A DNA stretch of 64,000 nt from Echiichthys vipera (Eukaryota > Chordata > Actinopteri > Perciformes > Trachinidae), in the NCBI GenBank assembly GCA_963691815.1, contig OY829662.1, positions 13,722,241 through 13,786,240 on the forward strand, read 5' to 3'. Position numbers and translations under genes: made by a program. The stretch's first letter is position 1; every line of letters starts with the position of its first letter. The notes beneath the pieces are model-generated. The model was not told the origin of the DNA. It searched no databases and was given only the letters and a program-made list of their open reading frames with translations. This document shows, one piece after another, positions 36,997 through 51,200 of the stretch.

Positions 36997-39900
36997 TGTG
37001 TGTGTGTGTGGGTTGTGTGTGTGTGTTTGCCCATCCCAGCTCACTTAATCGATTGTGTTTTTGTGCTGCATGCAGTAAACCTCATCATGAAGTAGACTGC
37101 TTCTTCTTACAGCCAGCTCTCTTATTGGTTTAGGCTAGGGTCAATTGATTAGAGGCTACAGAGACCTTTGGTGGTGGTGGAGGGGGTTGCAGTTAAGAGA
37201 ACTATCCATATAACTCTAAGGACAAATGCTTGTACTGTGGCAACAGCAACCTTAAGGAACAGGTGGAGGTGAAAGAGGGCTGGAGAAAACTGATAAGATT
37301 TGTTTGAAACAGAAAGACGAGAGGGTCCAAAGGTTTAGATGAGAGGAGAAATAATAGAGGCAGAAAAGTAAGGTTCATCAAGCCTAATGTAAAATCCGTG
37401 AGGATCAAGTGGATGCTCTTTCTAAAAATATGAGGGGGGGGGGGGGGGGGGGTGTAGAAGGAACAGATGAAGGTCCTTGCACAGGGAGCAAATTCAGTTA
37501 TCAGTTTCATTTATCTGCCTTGATCAGTGCACTTCGTCAAAATGTGATTATGTGCAGGCACTAGGCACACTTGGCTGCAGAAAAAGGATGTGTCTATCTT
37601 ATGTGGACCAGTAGATATAGAGAGAATAGATCTGGTGAGTCATTTCTCCATTCATATGTGGAGTGTAGATACCTTTTTAAAATCCATGGGTGAATGTTCA
37701 TGTGTGTATCTTGTGACACTGTCCAGTAGCTGTGTCACTCGGGGCGACCTAGGTGAGGAGCTTACTTCGTTAATGTTTGTTTTTTTTTAGTCCTTGTCAG
37801 CTGACAGGAGCTCCCTAAATTGGGTCAAATCTGCAGGGAGGGTGGCTGAGGGATCTTACTAGCACTCAAGAATTCTAATTTCCTTATTTTCCAAGGAGAG
37901 TTCTTCAGTGATCTGGGTGGAAATGAGACGTCTGCCTCTTCTTCCAGGATGGCAATCAGGATGTGTATTAGTGGATTCCGCCGCTGTGGGAGAGGGAGCT
38001 ATAATTGGTATCTCCCTTGATGTTACCTCCCCAGCTCTCTCCGCTGACCCAGCCCTCACTAAAAACTACTGCGCCCATCTAGGAACTCTGCAGACGTTTT
38101 TTTAGAAGCAAAGATACGGACATACACTTTCACTGTTAAATAGGATTTAGGGCTCAGTGTGGGGAGTTAAAATATTAAAGGCACACAGCAGTAGAGGTTT
38201 TGTAAAACAAAATGTAGTTGTAGTAGGATAGGGACGTGCAGATTAAAGAGTGAGCATACTCAAAGGGAATGTATTGAGTGATTCAAGAAATGCATTGAGG
38301 TTAAACAGCACTCAGTAGTACTGAGTGCCAGAGAATGGCAGGCCAAAACTCAGATAATCTGTCCCAGATTTGGCAAAAGGGACATTTTCATTGTTTATTC
38401 TCCACTCACACATTTCCAAATCATTTTCCACCACCTTGGTGTTATTAAGTTAACCAATCCAGTGAAAGACGTGATGTAGTACTATTCTTTTAATAAATGG
38501 GAAGAGGTAAATTATATATTGTAATTTTCTTGCTACTATAAATGTCCTCCCTTGTGTAACGATATGGACTTTATGGTAAATTATCTCTCTCTTTGAATCC
38601 AATGCAAAAATGTTTCAGTCTGAATATCAGTCTGGACAGTTCCAGTCAGATGGTGTTAGTGTTGTAACACAAAATGGTAAAGTTGAAATGAAAAACAAGT
38701 TTCTGAGTGCTGACACAGTGTCAGGCACAGCAAGAGAGTTTGTGTGTGTCTGGATGTTAGCCATGTGTGCGTATACAAGCGCATGTGACTGTACCCTAGT
38801 GTTTGTGCACAACTGCACTTGTTGCATGCACGCCTCCGTGCGCATGTGATTCCCCTGAATGTTTTCAGGCAGCATGCGTCCCTGAAGAAGTGAAGATGTG
38901 GGCCCTTGTTTCTCTTTCAGCCTGTGGAAATCACTACATACAGGATCGCCCCAGCCAGATTGCTGAAGGGGCCCTCTGCTCCTGAAGTCAGAAATAGACA
39001 GGGCAGATGAGGAGTAGTGCCTATTGTGAACATGGAGGGCACAGCCCCACATTTGTTCTCACATCATTTACTCTACAAACTTCTTTGACATATCACTGCA
39101 AAAGATGGATATTATTAAGGTATCAGTAAATCTCTTATTAAAATAATTAGTTTTCACTTGTACAGAAACACTCTTCACTCTCTTTCTTGAACTTTTTTAG
39201 CCTGTCTGTCTTCTGTCTTTGTCATTTCCTGTCTGTTTCTGATGACAAACTCCTTTCATTGGCCTTAGCAGTGCAGAGGTTTGCTGAATGACAGCCAAGC
39301 AGCATCCCCAGACAGAAGGGAAACAAACATTGCTCAGCATTTACTTAAGTGAATGGGTTCCCCCCTCATCTGCTGTGTTCTGCCAACATCTGGCACATCT
39401 GTGGGTGGGGCCTTTCCCTTCCCTGATATGTGTCTTGATTATTTTGGATGGAGTCACAAAGGCTGGGATGTGTGTACCTGATTGGCTCTTGAGTAAGTTT
39501 AATCGTTTGGGGTGGCAGGATAGAAATACCGCCGACGGACTAGGATACTGATTTCCTAAAAGCTCCTTATTTGTGCTCTTGAAGGAGGCAAGTGAACAGA
39601 TGATTTCATTCCTCAAATGACAATGTTTCTTTACTCCGTTTCTTTTTAATTATAGTCCCTTTCTGCAGCTCCTCTCTCCTGTCAGTCCTTCACATTGTGG
39701 TCCTCCTTTAAGACAGGAATGCTGTGGTTGTGTCAGATCTGGCTGTCTTGTTTTGTGTGGCGTGGCGTGGCGTGGCGTGGCTCTCTTCAGCGTCCACAAG
39801 CTGCCCAACCTGAAATCATATTTCCAGAAAGAGAAATGGACTTCCTGCTTTCAGCTTGCCCTCCCTGTTGCCCGTTTATGCTGTAAAATGCACGGCCTGC

Positions 39901-42900
39901 TCGATCTTTAGGCAGGGTTATTCAATGCTCGAAGAACAGATATTCTCAAACCTGTCAGCGCTTTGTTTTGTTTGTGTGTGCCTGTCATTCTGTATCTGTA
40001 GAACCTTACGTCTCCCCAGTATTAGCTCCTCTTGGGGGAACTGTCTGACCAAAAACAAAGGTTGTGCTACTAAGTGTGTAGAGCTAACCATAGATACGCT
40101 GACCATTTGGGATGGATATGGCCGGTTCACCAGGGATACCGTAGGCTGTGAGGTATGTGTGAAAGGTCAACCTCGAGTGGATTGCAATGCTGCTCCCCCA
40201 GCTGTCTGAAAACAAGAGGTGAAGACAAAATGGCATTGTTTTGGATCTCCTTAATAGCCCGCTGTAAGACTCTTGTTTTGGACTTTTATTTTCTATTTTC
40301 CCTGTGTTAAATTTTGGCAGACATTCCCATGAATGTCATGGCTATTTGCCTCAATATGTTTAGGTTGGCATACCTTTGGTCATTAAAATAAGTGCTTTCC
40401 ATTATGCAGCTACTGTATGTGTTCTCTCCAGGATGTCATCATTTAGGATTTTTAAGCATGGATTAAATCTTCTTTACGTTAAAATTAAAAGAGCCAATGA
40501 TGTATTTTGCTAATTGTGAAGTTGTGTTTGTGTCTCAAAAACAATGTAGTTCAAAATTTCTGGATGGCTGGCCTCGTCCTTGCTTTATTAATTGCTCTGC
40601 CAGATTTTGTTTAGCTTTTATAACCTTTATTCCACTGACCTCTTACTGCAGGTACACTGTGTCCAGAGTTTAGCCACTCACATGTAGTCGTTAATCTTTG
40701 CGGTTTTATCAGGATTATGTAGGACCACCAGAGGAAAACCATTTTTTTAGGGCATTGTTTGTATCAGAGTTGTTAAGAGAGTAATATAAAACCTTGTGTT
40801 TAAAATTCCTCTGTTCCTCTGTCCAGCTCCCATCACTCTATAACCATTACCTTGTTAACCGTTAGCAGAAATCCACCCAGTCAACCCTAGCCTCGATCCC
40901 TTTACTTTGAACCCTGCTGCTGCGGTAATGAGTGGAGGAGGAGAGGTCACAGGAAAGGGCTCGTGCTTGGCCACTGGGGGAATCAGAGAAAGAGTCAGAG
41001 TGACAGAAATGATCTCCCAACATAGCCGCTATGACTTGAGCAGCTCATGACACTGTCAGGGTTCAGCAGGGTTAATTGCTGCACAGTCTAAATATCTCTT
41101 GTCTCTTGATACTGCAACAGCGTAGGTGTCTACCAAATAACTGCAACTGTTATTTTGATGCTGAAATGTCAAATGGTTGGCTTCTCACACCTCAGAGAAG
41201 TGAAAACAAGTTTTTGTAAGCATTAACAGGATGAAATCATTTCCATCTGGGCTTTACATGTATAGAAATGCACAGGAAGTTATATTTTAACTGTCCCTTT
41301 TAAAATTGCTGGCAAATAAAAATATATTGATTCAATCAAAAAGTAATTGCATGCAGTACACAACAGGAGATTCTCCGCCTCAGACGTGTTCTTCTCACTG
41401 ACTGGGAATACACTGTTTGGTTTAGGTTAGGGATGGTGCCCGGGTCAAGCATGAATGGTGAGGACATGACACAGACTACACCATGCTGCCAGGGCATCTG
41501 GTCATAAAACAACCAAGTCTATTGCCTTTTTGTTGAACTTTCATTGTCAGCCGACAGAAGTCCCCGAATCTCATCTTTGCTCCAATTAGGCACTTTCATC
41601 GCCGTCTTTGTGTAAATCGACATTCTTCTTCAACGTCAGACGTTTTTTTTCTTCCATGACGGCCACAGATCAACATCATCAACATGCCCCGTTCACTCTC
41701 AGTGACTACACTGGAGAATATTCACACATGAGCCCACTCAGAGATTAAACAGTCTTAGTACTAGGGAGTTGGGAGGGTGAACTCTTTTTGATGCCCGGTC
41801 CGACTGAATAGGACATTTGTGTTCTCACATACAGGTCAGGTTTGCAATGCATGTGTGAAAGGGGCTTTAGTCAGACAGATTAAACACAAAAGTGAAATCC
41901 TCTTCAAAGAGCACCCTACACACTTAGTTTACAGTTGGTGTAGATGTTTTATACTGTCTGCTCTGTCCTCCTCTCCTCTCCTCGCCTCTCTTCCCTGAGA
42001 AACATTTCATAACTGTCATTGCCACAGTCATAATTCATGTGGCAGACTCCATACCCCGTTGCCGTGGGATTTCAATCACTTTCTGATCAAAGAAAATTAT
42101 AATGTTTTATCTGTGCACTGAGATACCCTCAGGGACGCGCCTCAGGGGATAGACATGCATAGAGAAGGATTAAGGTGCATTATATTTTGAGCTCTGTCCT
42201 AACCCTTCATTCTCTCTCATCCCTCCCCAGTGCCGGACGACCTCACCCCAGAGGAGCAGCAGGAGCTGGAGAATATCCGCCGGCGCAAGTTGGAGCTGCA
42301 AGAGGACATTGAGGTAACACTGGAATCTTAATTCACAAAAATGATAGATAGAAAAAGACAAGCATATAATCCATGTATTGACTGCAGCAAATGTCCATTT
42401 TAAGCTCATTTACTCTATTTCAAGTAAACTGATCTTCTGTTGTGAGAAAATTACACTTTTTTCAGGTGTCTGTAAACAAATATTTCACCTAGCGGTTCCA
42501 TTGCAGGGTCTCTGACTGTAAAATCTTAGTATTATTAAATACGTTAAATGAAATACTCAAGTGATCCACCCATTAAGATGATTTAGAGGCTCAAGGGGCA
42601 AGATGGTCTTCTCTGTTTTTGGTTAAATATTTACCTCCTGTCCTTTTCAAGGAGTCCTTAAAATATTTCTCACAGAGCGGAATGTGAGGTATTTCCTGCC
42701 AAGTGCGTACATCCTTAGCAAACCATTTCTCTTTACTGTTAGGACATTTGTGTTGTGTAGTTTTGTACTGTGTCAACAAATACCTCCATTTATGTATACA
42801 CGTGATCTTTTTTCGGTGTTTTTATTGCAACATGGTTTTGAATATAACGCAAGTATAAAAATAAGATAAGCATACAGATAAAATAAGATTATGCTATTAT

Positions 42901-45900
42901 AAGGAACGTGCTCGTGTAGTCAGTCGAATATCCCTCATGTAGTCTCGGATTTCCAGAGCCATGATTCAAATCAGCTTGGCTCAAATTCCCTGTAGTGGTC
43001 TGTTTGATGCCTGCCCATGATACGTTTTGTTGGCTATTGCCATGAACCAAGAGCAGAGCTGATTATGGAAGTGAGCTGCTCCGGTCAGTTCTGTCACTCA
43101 ATAACCAACTCTGTAGGCAAATGACACACAAGGGTGACAGAACTGTCCTGGAAGAGAGTTGGCCTCCAGATGTCCCAATGGGCGCCTCAACCTCCACTGG
43201 CCCTGACAGACATTTGAGGCATGATCTGACACTCTCTTTTATGAGCCCGGCCCACCATCACTGCCCCTCCCCCCATCCCTGGCCTACACTGCTTCCCCTC
43301 CGTCCTGTCCTCCTCACCTCCTCTATAGTCTGCACACTGACCCCTCTCCTCCTTCTCTCCTCTGCTGGCCCTTGCATGTCAAGACCCCCCTCCCCACTAC
43401 AACCACCCACTTTCCCTTATGAGCCCAGCCTTTGTTTGTGGAGGCAAGCATCTGAGGAATGTGTTGCGATTGCGCAGGCCTTGAAAACACAGATGTTCCC
43501 TTTGTGGTCTGGCCTATAGTGAGTTGGTATTATGCATGAGAAATTATAAACTAACACTACAGCTGTATATGAATGGGGAGGCTCGATGATTGTAACCTTT
43601 TATTTGAAAAGTTGCAGCCTCTCATGAGCATCATCTCAAGCTCTGTCTGGATACAGGACTTCTCTTATGCCACAGTCTATTATTCCACACTTCCATCAAG
43701 CTGACGTCACTCTTTCCATCCTCTAGCCTCTGTTATGCCCTTACTGCGCCAGTCTGGCACCAGCGGTCCTGGCTTGATTGACTAAATCTGCCTCTAAGGC
43801 CATTAATCACTAAAATGCTACACACAATATAATCCATGCTTTCTTACTCCATTTGTATTGAGGTTATCCCAAAATGGTCTCTACCTAATTGAATTCAGCA
43901 TGAGAGGACTGTTTAGGAGAGCACACAAACACATGTTGCTCTCTTTTTTTAGTTTAAGGGAACTGAGGAGAGCTAGATGTGCAGCAGTGTGTGAAGTTTC
44001 CGCTCATCAGAAGTGAAGCTCTCTTTGTGTATCTGGTGGTTCTGATGAGAGTATTTACCGAATATGATAAAAGGCCACTTGGTTTATAGACAAACAGGTG
44101 ATTCAGAGATAATGGCCTCTCCCTCTGCACTTTTAAATATCTTGCATGCTTTTTTGAAACAAATAATTTGCATATTGTTTGCGATGGTCACACCCGTCTA
44201 GACCACCTGGTGTCAGGGAAATTAGTAGACTGATGATGAATTTGTCCTCTTGTCATACTCGTGACATTTAAAGACTGACATTTATGTCTTTTCTGCAGCG
44301 GTTGAAGGATGAGATAGCAGACGTGAAAAGTGAGATCGAGAACCTGGGTTCCACTGAGGAGAGGTATGGAAAAGAGATGTGACCCTTCCTCCCCCTACAC
44401 ACACATTTCCCTTTCTGTTTTTCTTAAATCAGCTTGTTGTTTGCCTTCTATTAACTTAGCAAATGAAGCTGTCAATTATTAATGTCGATGGCTAGGTCGG
44501 GCGATCCCGTCACACCAAATACTCTTCTCAAATTGGCTATGCTTTTAAGATAGTTTAAATGTTTTATCAGGCACACCCCCATGATGGGAGATCTTCTTGA
44601 ATAATGCAGTGGGTGTACAGGCAGAGGCAGACAATGGATGGTCCCAGGGGAGGCCGTACTGATGTTTGGTCTACTCAAGTGGATAGGGATCCCATCATCT
44701 ACCAAATAATCCTAAAGCACTTTTTCTTGGATCTAAAACCCATTAAGGGTTACAGCACCTTCTCGTGATCAAATTGGATCCATTTATTGAAGAAAGTACA
44801 TGATGGTCTGTGCTGTTGTGAGTGTGGGCCGACAAGAGTTGAAGGAATGCTGGCGTGGGTGAATCAGTGGGAAGAAGTGGTGACCTCTCAATGGCTGGAG
44901 ATGTAACCATGGTGACAGCAGACTCTTTGAGTGCACTTTGACCCTTGAATAACTCAAGGCCCTGAGAAATGAGACGTTCCCATATGCATTCATGAATTAA
45001 GCAAATGAAGTTATTGTAATGGTCCGAGCCTTGTTGAATCAATTTGTTGAATTTGCATACCTAAAAGGGTGCGTCTTCTGTGATACTGAATTTAATATAT
45101 TCAGGGTTTGGACTGTTGGTTGGACAAAACAAAAAAATTGAAAACATTACCTTGAGCTTGGGGAATTTGTGTCTGGCATTTCTTTTGCCATTTTATGACA
45201 AAGTACTTTATAACATAAACAGCCCAGTTAATCAATAATGGAACCAAATGATAGTTGCAGCCCTTTGTATATATCACAGTTTGTTCATTTACAACATTAT
45301 GCCCGCATCAAGAACAGCTCACAACAACCTACGCTCTTATATTCCAGGAAAAATATGCAAAGGAATAAACAGGTGGCCATGGGCCGTAAGAAATTTAACA
45401 TGGACCCCAAAAAGGTAGGTGGAAAAAAGTGTTGTGATTCTTCAAATGAGATCCGTTCAACATGTTTTTATAAGCAGGAACTAACCTGGGGTCCTATCTC
45501 TTTCTTAGGGGATTCAGTTTCTGATTGAGAATGACTTGCTGAAGAATACCAGCGACGACATTGCTCAATTCCTCTACAAGGGCGAGGGCCTCAACAAAAC
45601 AGCCATCGGAGATTACCTCGGAGAGAGGTCAGGAATTTTTTTTTTCTGACATTTCAATAATAGCATATTAAAGAATAGTAACAAATTATATGTGTAGTCA
45701 AGGAGGCACAGAAGGGGATCTCTGATGACTTTGCGGTTCAGGAAAACCCAGAGAGAAAGGGTAACTTTATCCCACAGGGCTTCAAGTACTGGACATGACC
45801 AGACTATATAATAAAAAAGTTCTACAGTCTTGCGAACAGTGCCAACATACATCAGGGTGTACCATCAGAGTCTGTATCGAGAAGTCAAGATAAAGATTGT

Positions 45901-48212
45901 CCTTTTGTTTTTTTTCCCACTATCTAACCATCTCCCTGTCATGACTCACTAGCACCCATCCATGCGGTTGATAAAAGCATTTAATAGCAAGTACATATTT
46001 TCCACATGGCTGTGTTTCCTCTTGGTCAGGCACACACCCATCCTTTCTAGTTTATTGGTCCCATATTCAGACCATCCACTCAAGACGATTTAGCCTCCAT
46101 CTGTCTTTGATTATCTTACTCATTCATAAGTAACATGATGAAGAGACTAGAAACTCTGGAATGCACATTTGAAGGCAATTAAAGATTTCACTCAGGAGCC
46201 GAGACCGTCCTTGTTAGAGTGAACACGTAATACAGGAAATGGTAGTAGGCCTGATCTGTAGCATGCGCTGATTAGGGACTATAGTGCAGCAGGGTTACAG
46301 TCAGGGTGTGGTCTGTGAGGTCAAACCAGGAAATGGAGCTGAGGCTGTTGATGGATGCTCTTAGTTTGATTGTTATCAAGGTCTCCAAGTGTTTTAGATT
46401 CTGTAAGGAGTGGCCGGAGCAGCACATGAGCCTTCAGACACGATTCGTCACTCGTATGATCCCATAGGGCATATCATTTACTCTGAAGGGCATGAAGGTC
46501 GGGAATAATGTCATCATTGAGATTAGATGATAAATGAAAGGGAGGTGGTGGGTGTTTTTCCTTTTCTATTGGATTTGATGGAAGTATGCAGACCTCTTTA
46601 ACCCATGTGAGCCAGATCACACCCTAAGCTGAGTCATCGGACATACTTCTAGAGGGGACTAATTTTCAAATGAGGCAGCCATCAAAGTTTTCTCCAAAAA
46701 CTACAATACAAGCATGATTTAGTCTTGGCCTTCCTGAGCATCCACAAATCACTCCTTAAAATTCAGTTTTATAGATTAACATGCTGGTAATGATCTATTT
46801 TAGAGCTTCAAGGCTTTGTTGATTTCTCTATCATCATAAAATGCATTATTATGAACTATTTTGAGCAGGAGTCTGACAGTGTTAGGAAATTGACTTTTTG
46901 ACTGGAGTCGGGACAAAACTACCAGTTGGGCTTGTGATGGGCATCTTTTGCATTTTATTGACCAAACAATTCCCTAAGTCCAAAACAACAATTTTTTGAG
47001 AATATATTAGCAGGTGAATCCACGATGAATATAATCATTAGTTGCAGCCCTAATCTTTTGTATATTTATTTTGTCTTGGTTATGCAGGAAAGCACTTTTA
47101 TGTTTACCAGTAATTCATTTGCCATGTTTTGTCTCCTGCAGAGATGACTTCAATATCGAAGTCCTCCATGCCTTTGTGGAGCTTCATGAGTTCACAGACC
47201 TCAACCTGGTTCAGGCCCTAAGGTAAGACAGCATCACCAGGAACTTTGATCATCAGCATCCTCAGGTCTGCCACATACTTACCAAGTTTTTGACTAGCTT
47301 CTCATAGCCCCCCCCCCCCCCCCCCCTTTTTTTTTTTACAGTCAGAATATCCTTATTTGCAATTTGGAAAGATGCAACTGTCAGACTCAATTCCACTCTC
47401 TCTTAAGGCACAATACTGAAACTTTTATAGACTACTGAGCTGTGTCCCCTAACAGACAGTTCCTGTGGAGTTTTCGGCTACCGGGAGAAGCTCAGAAGAT
47501 CGACCGAATGATGGAGTCCTTCGCTCAGCGCTACTGCCAATGCAACCCTGGTGTTTTCCAGTCCACAGGTAGCGCCGTCTTGCCATACAGCCCAGCTTTC
47601 AGTGTTGCATAAAAAAACAAAGAGCTGTGAATGTGTGCGCAGTAAAACAAAGGGCAAATTACTTAACTTTTTGGTGGATAATATCTCAATTACAGCCATT
47701 TTTGCCTTCCTGGAGAAGTTAATTTACCGTATTGTGCTGAGATCTAATGGTGTGTCGTATCTAAACTGCTTTGTTTGGCAGACACACAGTCTGCCGAGGT
47801 GAACTGTGCTCTGGAAGAGTGTCTGGCTTTTGGGAAATAATGCCCATAGCAGACAGCCGCCTGCCTCTAACATGGATGCAGATGGATGTGAATAATGCAT
47901 GGGACATCTCAACAACCTAACGGGCCAGATAAAGTGCTGCTGTGTCAGCCGTGTGCTGGCCACGTTGCCTTTTAGCACACACGTAGAAACGCACATGCCT
48001 ACTTGGCTGCCCACTCGCAGCCTTTCACTCCACCCACTCTTATCGCTAACGAATCTTTGTCTATCTGTCCCTCTCTGTTTGACTGTGGTCCCCTAAGTGC
48101 AGTCCTTCAGCTCAGCTAATTTATATTCATTTTTAAATGCTAAATTAAACACTGGGAGCAGTTTTATGGTAAACAGCAACCTTTTGCTCATCCCTCTCTT
48201 ATGATGTGATAT

Positions 48213-48269
<57 letters not shown>

Positions 48270-51200
48270 TGTGTGTGTGTGCGCGCTACAGACACCTGTT
48301 ACATCTTGTCATTTGCCATCATCATGCTAAACACCAGCCTACACAACCCAAATGTGAAGGACAAGCCTTCTGTGGAAAGATTTATCTCCATGAACAGAGG
48401 AATCAATGATGGAGGAGACTTGCCAGAAGACCTGCTTAGGGTCAGTTTTGCTTACAACTCAGTTATTTCCTTCCTTGTGAGCGATTTTTCCACCTGCAAT
48501 CTCAAACCTGCTCTGTATTCATATTTTTTTTATTGTAGAATCTATATGATAGCATCAAGAACGAGCCTTTCAAAATCCCAGAGGATGACGGCAACGACCT
48601 CACACACACTTTCTTCAACCCAGACAGAGAGGGCTGGCTACTAAAGCTGGGTGAGTGACACTGGAAATGCATACACACATTTATTTGGACACATAATGAA
48701 TTGCCAAATAAATGGGGCTCTCATTAGTGTGGGTATGCCAATAGATTACTTTGTGTTGTGTTTTCATAGCAGCACCTATTGGTCCATTATCTAAAGGCTG
48801 CATTAAGTGATAACAAATGTCTCCTGAGGTCAATAACCTGGGTGGGTGTGGTAAGGTGTCCATGAGTACGTGTGGATAGGTTTTTACACACTGGACCTGA
48901 GACATCTGAAGATGTCTCTACCCGCTTTCATGTATTATGAATTTGGCTTTGAGATCAGACCACTACATGTGGAGGCCTTTGTTTTATTTAAGACCAGGTA
49001 TATTCATACTCTGACATGCACGCACATGCACAAATACTGACTTCGATTCGAAGTTTAGAACATTTTACTTAAGAGGACATTTTTTTTCATCTTAATCAGA
49101 TAGTTTTTGCTTTTTCTGTGGACAATTTAATCCTGATTTTATTACTTTACATACTTTGTCCCATTTTGGAAATTCCCAACAGGCTTTGGATTTTTATTTA
49201 TTTTTTTAATAAAGGGTTTGTCTTACTCTAATTTTACCAGTGTTTGTGACATTTTAAGGAACTTTTTGTCCTGACCGGTTTCTGATTTCTGACTTTAACA
49301 TATATTCGGACACAAACACGTTACTTTCACTTGTCTCAATCACTCTACAAACAGAAAAACAAAACCCTGGACCCTTGAACTCTTGATCCTCTGTTTCCTC
49401 TGAGATCTTTCTCTGTTGTACAGATTCACAGTTAATTTTTATTAAAAAAAAAAGAATTCTCAAAGTGAAATTGCATTTTCCTACTGCTGTGAATCTTTAC
49501 AACCGACTGTACCAAGAAAGTGAAGAATTAATCTTTTTTCCATGACGTTAAATTGGCAGATTTGAGTAAAACAATCAGGGTGGAAGGTAAATCACTGGAT
49601 ATAACAGAATTGGACCCAAGTGGAGGTGATTTTTAATGTAGTGCTTTACAGTAGTGGTCACATTGAGTAGAACTCCCCCTTGTGGGCTGATATAAAAACA
49701 GCAGCAGGTGCTGTTTGTTGCAAAACACAGAAAATTAAAGCTGTAAAGCAGTGCATCATAGCCTCCCTGGAACCAGATTAACAGGACTGTGGTGCAGTAA
49801 TTCTTTATCATTTAATTTGATTTTTTTGTTTTCTTTTCCTCTTTGTTTGTTTGTTCCCATGATTTTGGCTGTTGTCTTTCCTCAGGAGGTATGTACACCT
49901 GCTCTTCCAAAACGCTAGTCCATCTCTCAGCTCTCGGGTGCTTTTGGTGGTCCGCCATGCTTTTGTTCTCTTCCTCATTTCTTTAAACGTTCACACAGGT
50001 TGTTTTTTTTTGTCTGTATTTTTTTGGTTTTATTTTTTGTCTCTCCATTGACTCATTCGAACTTCAGATGTTTGTCTGTTTAGTCTCTCATTGAGCGTGT
50101 GGTTTGTCCACACTCTTTTATCTCTGTGGGTGGTTGGCGGGTGGTCGCCGGGTTCATTTGCAACCCCGTGGGCTCTGCTCGTGGAGCTGATGCTTTGTGA
50201 CCACTCTACTGAGCAGTTTAACCCTCTTTTCTCTGTATGCTGTGGGGGTCACTCCTTTGATCTCTGTTTTTTTTTGGAAACTGCATTATACCTTTTTTCC
50301 ATACAGAGAGCACAACAAAGGACTTCTGTTTGACTCTCCAAATTGATCATGAACCCATTTACCCATTGGTTTATTGTTGTTTGCTCTCTGGTTGCATGGA
50401 AAGGGAATACTGCACCTTTTCAACAATGTTGTTTCGCTCTCCTCATCTCTATGCTCTAAATGGATCTGAAGGGTAACAGTATGGCTGCAGCCTGCTGTGG
50501 TGCTAGACCGGACTGGACCAAACTGTGGGAGAGAAGCGTCAGCATCAGAGTGTGCCCAAAGGGATTCAGGCATGGTTTGAATAATTCATGCATTCTTATA
50601 CCCTTAAATTTTATATGGTTAGTCGTTTGACTGTGCATTTATGAATCTTCTTATTTATGAATTATTTACAAAATAAGAGCCCTGTAAATAGCCTGTAAAA
50701 AGCCTTGTAAATAAAATAAAAGTATTCATTAGATAAGAAGAGAGCTGGTTCCTAAATGATCCTGTTGAGTATAATAATTCCCAAAAGAATCATAAAACTA
50801 TCAACAACTAGATGTGATTTACAAGAAAACCTGTTCCCTCTTAACCTCTACTCGCCCAGCCTCCCATAGTCCCGTCTTGCATGGGTGCCCAGCTCCACTC
50901 AGCTCTACTCCGGCCCAGCACCGTCCACACATCTCTGCAACAATCTGCTGGGATGTCCCGCCTCATCCCAGATATTCTTGCACGGGAGGGTGTCATCTCT
51001 CTCTTTCTTGGGAGAGAAAGGAACTGACATGACCATGAAACCAATTCTAAACCGAGCCAATCAACTCTCAGGCCGTCAGCTGTGTGATTCTGCCATTGCG
51101 TCTGTGTTTGCTGTTTGTCTGCTTCTTTGTTGCAACACGCTGATGAGTCGAAATGTGGCGGGGGGCTCTCCATTTCTGCGTGTCTCGATGGCGTCTGTAG

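Larger units (their letters stand above)
29435..42230 (+). other. cyth1 large first intron, 12.8 kb
   Basis: Between first exon c and the first common exon (acceptor CCCTCCCCAG at 42221-42230). It contains a Harbinger-like element (30659-31268), a hAT-type fragment (31735-31875), GCGT tracts (35341-35367, 36917-37026), a G19 run (37434-37452), a GTGGC pentamer repeat (39757-39781), and a possible untranslated leader exon ending at 35757. Everything else looks non-coding; open frames such as 36169-36579 have no similarity to known families. Confidence 0.7.

Noticed and set aside
36834..37133. His/Thr/Ala/Arg- and Arg/Ala/Cys/Val-repeat frames
   Set aside because: Pure products of the TGCG/TG microsatellite, with no start context or neighbouring exon.
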